DNA from: Herbaspirillum rhizosphaerae
GTDB lineage: Bacteria > Pseudomonadota > Gammaproteobacteria > Burkholderiales > Burkholderiaceae_D
Reading direction: 5' to 3'
NCBI RefSeq assembly: GCF_001189965.1
Contig: NZ_LFLU01000007.1
Location: forward strand, 1-64,000
Length of the DNA stretch: 64,000 nucleotides
How positions within the stretch are numbered: the stretch's first letter is position 1; each line of letters begins with the position of its first letter. Below, piece by piece: positions 62,907-64,000 of the stretch. The position numbers and the translations under genes are program-made. The notes under the pieces were generated by a model. It saw only the letters and a list, made by a program, of their open reading frames with translations, ran no database searches and was not told the DNA's origin.

Positions 62907-64000
62907 ATGAGCACATCTTCCATTTCACCCCCTGCCCCCGCGAGCACGCAGGGTAGCAGCAACGCCCCGCTGTACTGGCTGGCGCTCGGCACCTTTGCCG
63001 TCGGCGCCGAAGGTTTCATGATTGCGGGCATTCTGCCGACCGTCGCCCGCGATCTGGGCGTCAGCGTCGCCGTGGCCGGGCAACTGGTGGTGGCCTTCAC
63101 TGCCGCCTACGCCCTCAGCTCGCCGATCCTGACGGCGCTGACCGGCGCCATCAACCGCCGCGGTTTGCTGATCGGCGCGATGACCGCATTCACGCTGGCC
63201 AACCTGCTGGCCTGGCAAGCCACCGGCTACTGGTCGCTGATGACGGCGCGCATCCTGCTGGCGTTTGCCGCCGGCCTCTACGTACCCAACGCCATGGCGC
63301 TGGCCGGCGCACTGGTCGCACCGGAACGCCGCGGCAGCGCGCTGGCGCTGGTCAGCGGCGGCATCACCGTGGCAGTCGCATTGGCCGCCCCGCTGGGCAC
63401 CGTGATTGCCGACAAGCTCAGCTGGCGCATGACGTTTGCCGGCGTGGCGATCCTCGCGGCGCTAGCGACCATCGGCCTGTTGCGCGGACTGCCGCGCGGC
63501 ATCGGCGCCAACCTGCCGGTCGCCAGCCTGCGCGAACGCGTAATGGCGGCGCGTGACCCTGCCGTGCTGCGCGCCTTGCTGACCACGCTGCTGTGGGCCA
63601 CCGGCGCTTACACCATGTACACCTATGTTGCGCTGTACCTGAATCAGGTCACCGGCATCCACGGCACCCACGTCGGTTATGTCTTGTTCGCCTGGGGCAT
63701 CTCGGCCGCCATCGGCGTCATGGCCGGCGGCAAGGTCGCTGACCGCATCGGCTTCCAGCGCGTGACCGGTCCGGCGCTGATATTCCTGATCGCGGCTTTC
63801 CTGACATTGGTGGCGATTGCGTATCTGTTGCCTGTGGACTTGGCCGTGCTGCCGGTGTTCGTCTCGGTGATCGTCTGGGGCATTGCGGGATGGGCGTTTT
63901 ATCCGGCGCAGCAAACCAACCTGATCCACATCGCCGGCATCAAACTCGCGCCAATCGCCTTGTCGCTGAATGCTTCGTTCATGTATCTGGGCTTTTCGCT
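62907..64000 (+). CDS. MFS transporter (DHA1-like efflux), truncated by the window end
   Basis: At least 364 residues, open at the right edge. Several membrane helices: YWLALGTFAVGAEGFMIAGI, VAFTAAYALSSPILTAL, with motif A-like GAINRRGLLIG and antiporter-like GLYVPNAMALAGALVAPERR. These fit the DHA1 (AraJ/YdhP-like) group of drug or metabolite exporters. ATG 62907 follows a weak GCGAGAA. The operator at 62846 suggests control by the upstream TetR. Confidence 0.88.
   Translation, partial: MSTSSISPPAPASTQGSSNAPLYWLALGTFAVGAEGFMIAGILPTVARDLGVSVAVAGQLVVAFTAAYALSSPILTALTGAINRRGLLIGAMTAFTLANLLAWQATGYWSLMTARILLAFAAGLYVPNAMALAGALVAPERRGSALALVSGGITVAVALAAPLGTVIADKLSWRMTFAGVAILAALATIGLLRGLPRGIGANLPVASLRERVMAARDPAVLRALLTTLLWATGAYTMYTYVALYLNQVTGIHGTHVGYVLFAWGISAAIGVMAGGKVADRIGFQRVTGPALIFLIAAFLTLVAIAYLLPVDLAVLPVFVSVIVWGIAGWAFYPAQQTNLIHIAGIKLAPIALSLNASFMYLGFS

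Noticed and set aside
1-64000. CRISPR array, tRNA, rRNA, insertion sequence, prophage genes
   Set aside because: I looked for regularly spaced repeats, cloverleaf-like sequence, transposase motifs and phage genes and saw none. The palindromic repeats are irregularly spaced and not CRISPR.

Overview
The window is about 62-65 % GC, densely packed, and looks like chromosomal DNA of a betaproteobacterium of the Oxalobacteraceae, most like Herbaspirillum. This is inferred from gene style (FCD-type GntR regulators, TorF-type porin, fused Liv transporter, HpxW/HpxZ, Kdp with KdpDE, paired PDC-GGDEF enzymes) and from a characteristic palindromic intergenic repeat; no rRNA or tRNA is present to fix it. 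The right end cuts an MFS transporter gene.

Layout. 1-506: a copy of a structured intergenic repeat. 0.5-2.8 kb: CNNM/CorC-type membrane protein and a secreted protein. 3.06-9.25 kb: a catabolic operon on the minus strand (SsuABC/TauABC-like importer, a racemase/arylmalonate-decarboxylase-like enzyme, a D-hydantoinase/dihydropyrimidinase) facing a divergent GntR regulator, with three ATTGT-type half-palindromes between them. 9.3-12.6 kb: TorF-like porin with a hairpin over its ribosome binding site, a small PepSY-like protein, a chemoreceptor. 12.7-21.7 kb: the high-affinity K+ system, in transcription order small ORF-kdpF-kdpA-kdpB-kdpC, then two head-to-head repeat copies, then kdpD-kdpE. 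21.9-24 kb: PAS-GGDEF protein. 24.4-34.5 kb: a second N-compound cluster: hpxW, hpxZ, a one-polypeptide LivM-LivG-LivF transporter, livH, livK on minus; CE4 deacetylase-like protein, AMI1-like amidase and GntR regulator on plus.

34.6-43.3 kb: electrophile/redox genes (LLM oxidoreductase, MDR reductase, NemR/AcuR-like TetR; divergent SnoaL-like, SDR, old yellow enzyme), LysR, MFS and GlxA-type AraC regulator. 43.3-49 kb: another repeat copy, metallophosphoesterase, NAD(P)-binding protein, LigI-like amidohydrolase, D-2-hydroxyacid dehydrogenase, OmpA-like lipoprotein and FecR protein. 49.4-64 kb: an unknown basic protein, PPK2, two closely similar PDC-GGDEF diguanylate cyclases, ChaA, methionine aminopeptidase, an MCP plus CheV, an LhgO-like FAD enzyme, a TetR regulator and the truncated MFS gene it probably controls.

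How it fits together. Two separate import-and-hydrolysis clusters, each with its own ABC transporter and GntR-FCD regulator, suggest use of cyclic ureides, hydantoins and oxamate-type amides as nitrogen sources. KdpFABC/DE handles K+ limitation. Three GGDEF proteins, two receptors and CheV handle signalling. Two TetR regulators 25 kb apart share an identical 12-base operator core. The most unusual items are the palindromic repeat whose long stem changes sequence between copies but keeps pairing, the triple-fused Liv transporter with a degenerate first signature motif, the AMDase-like enzyme in a hydantoinase operon, the hpxW/Z cluster lacking visible hpxX/hpxY, and the 30-residue ORF coupled to kdpF.
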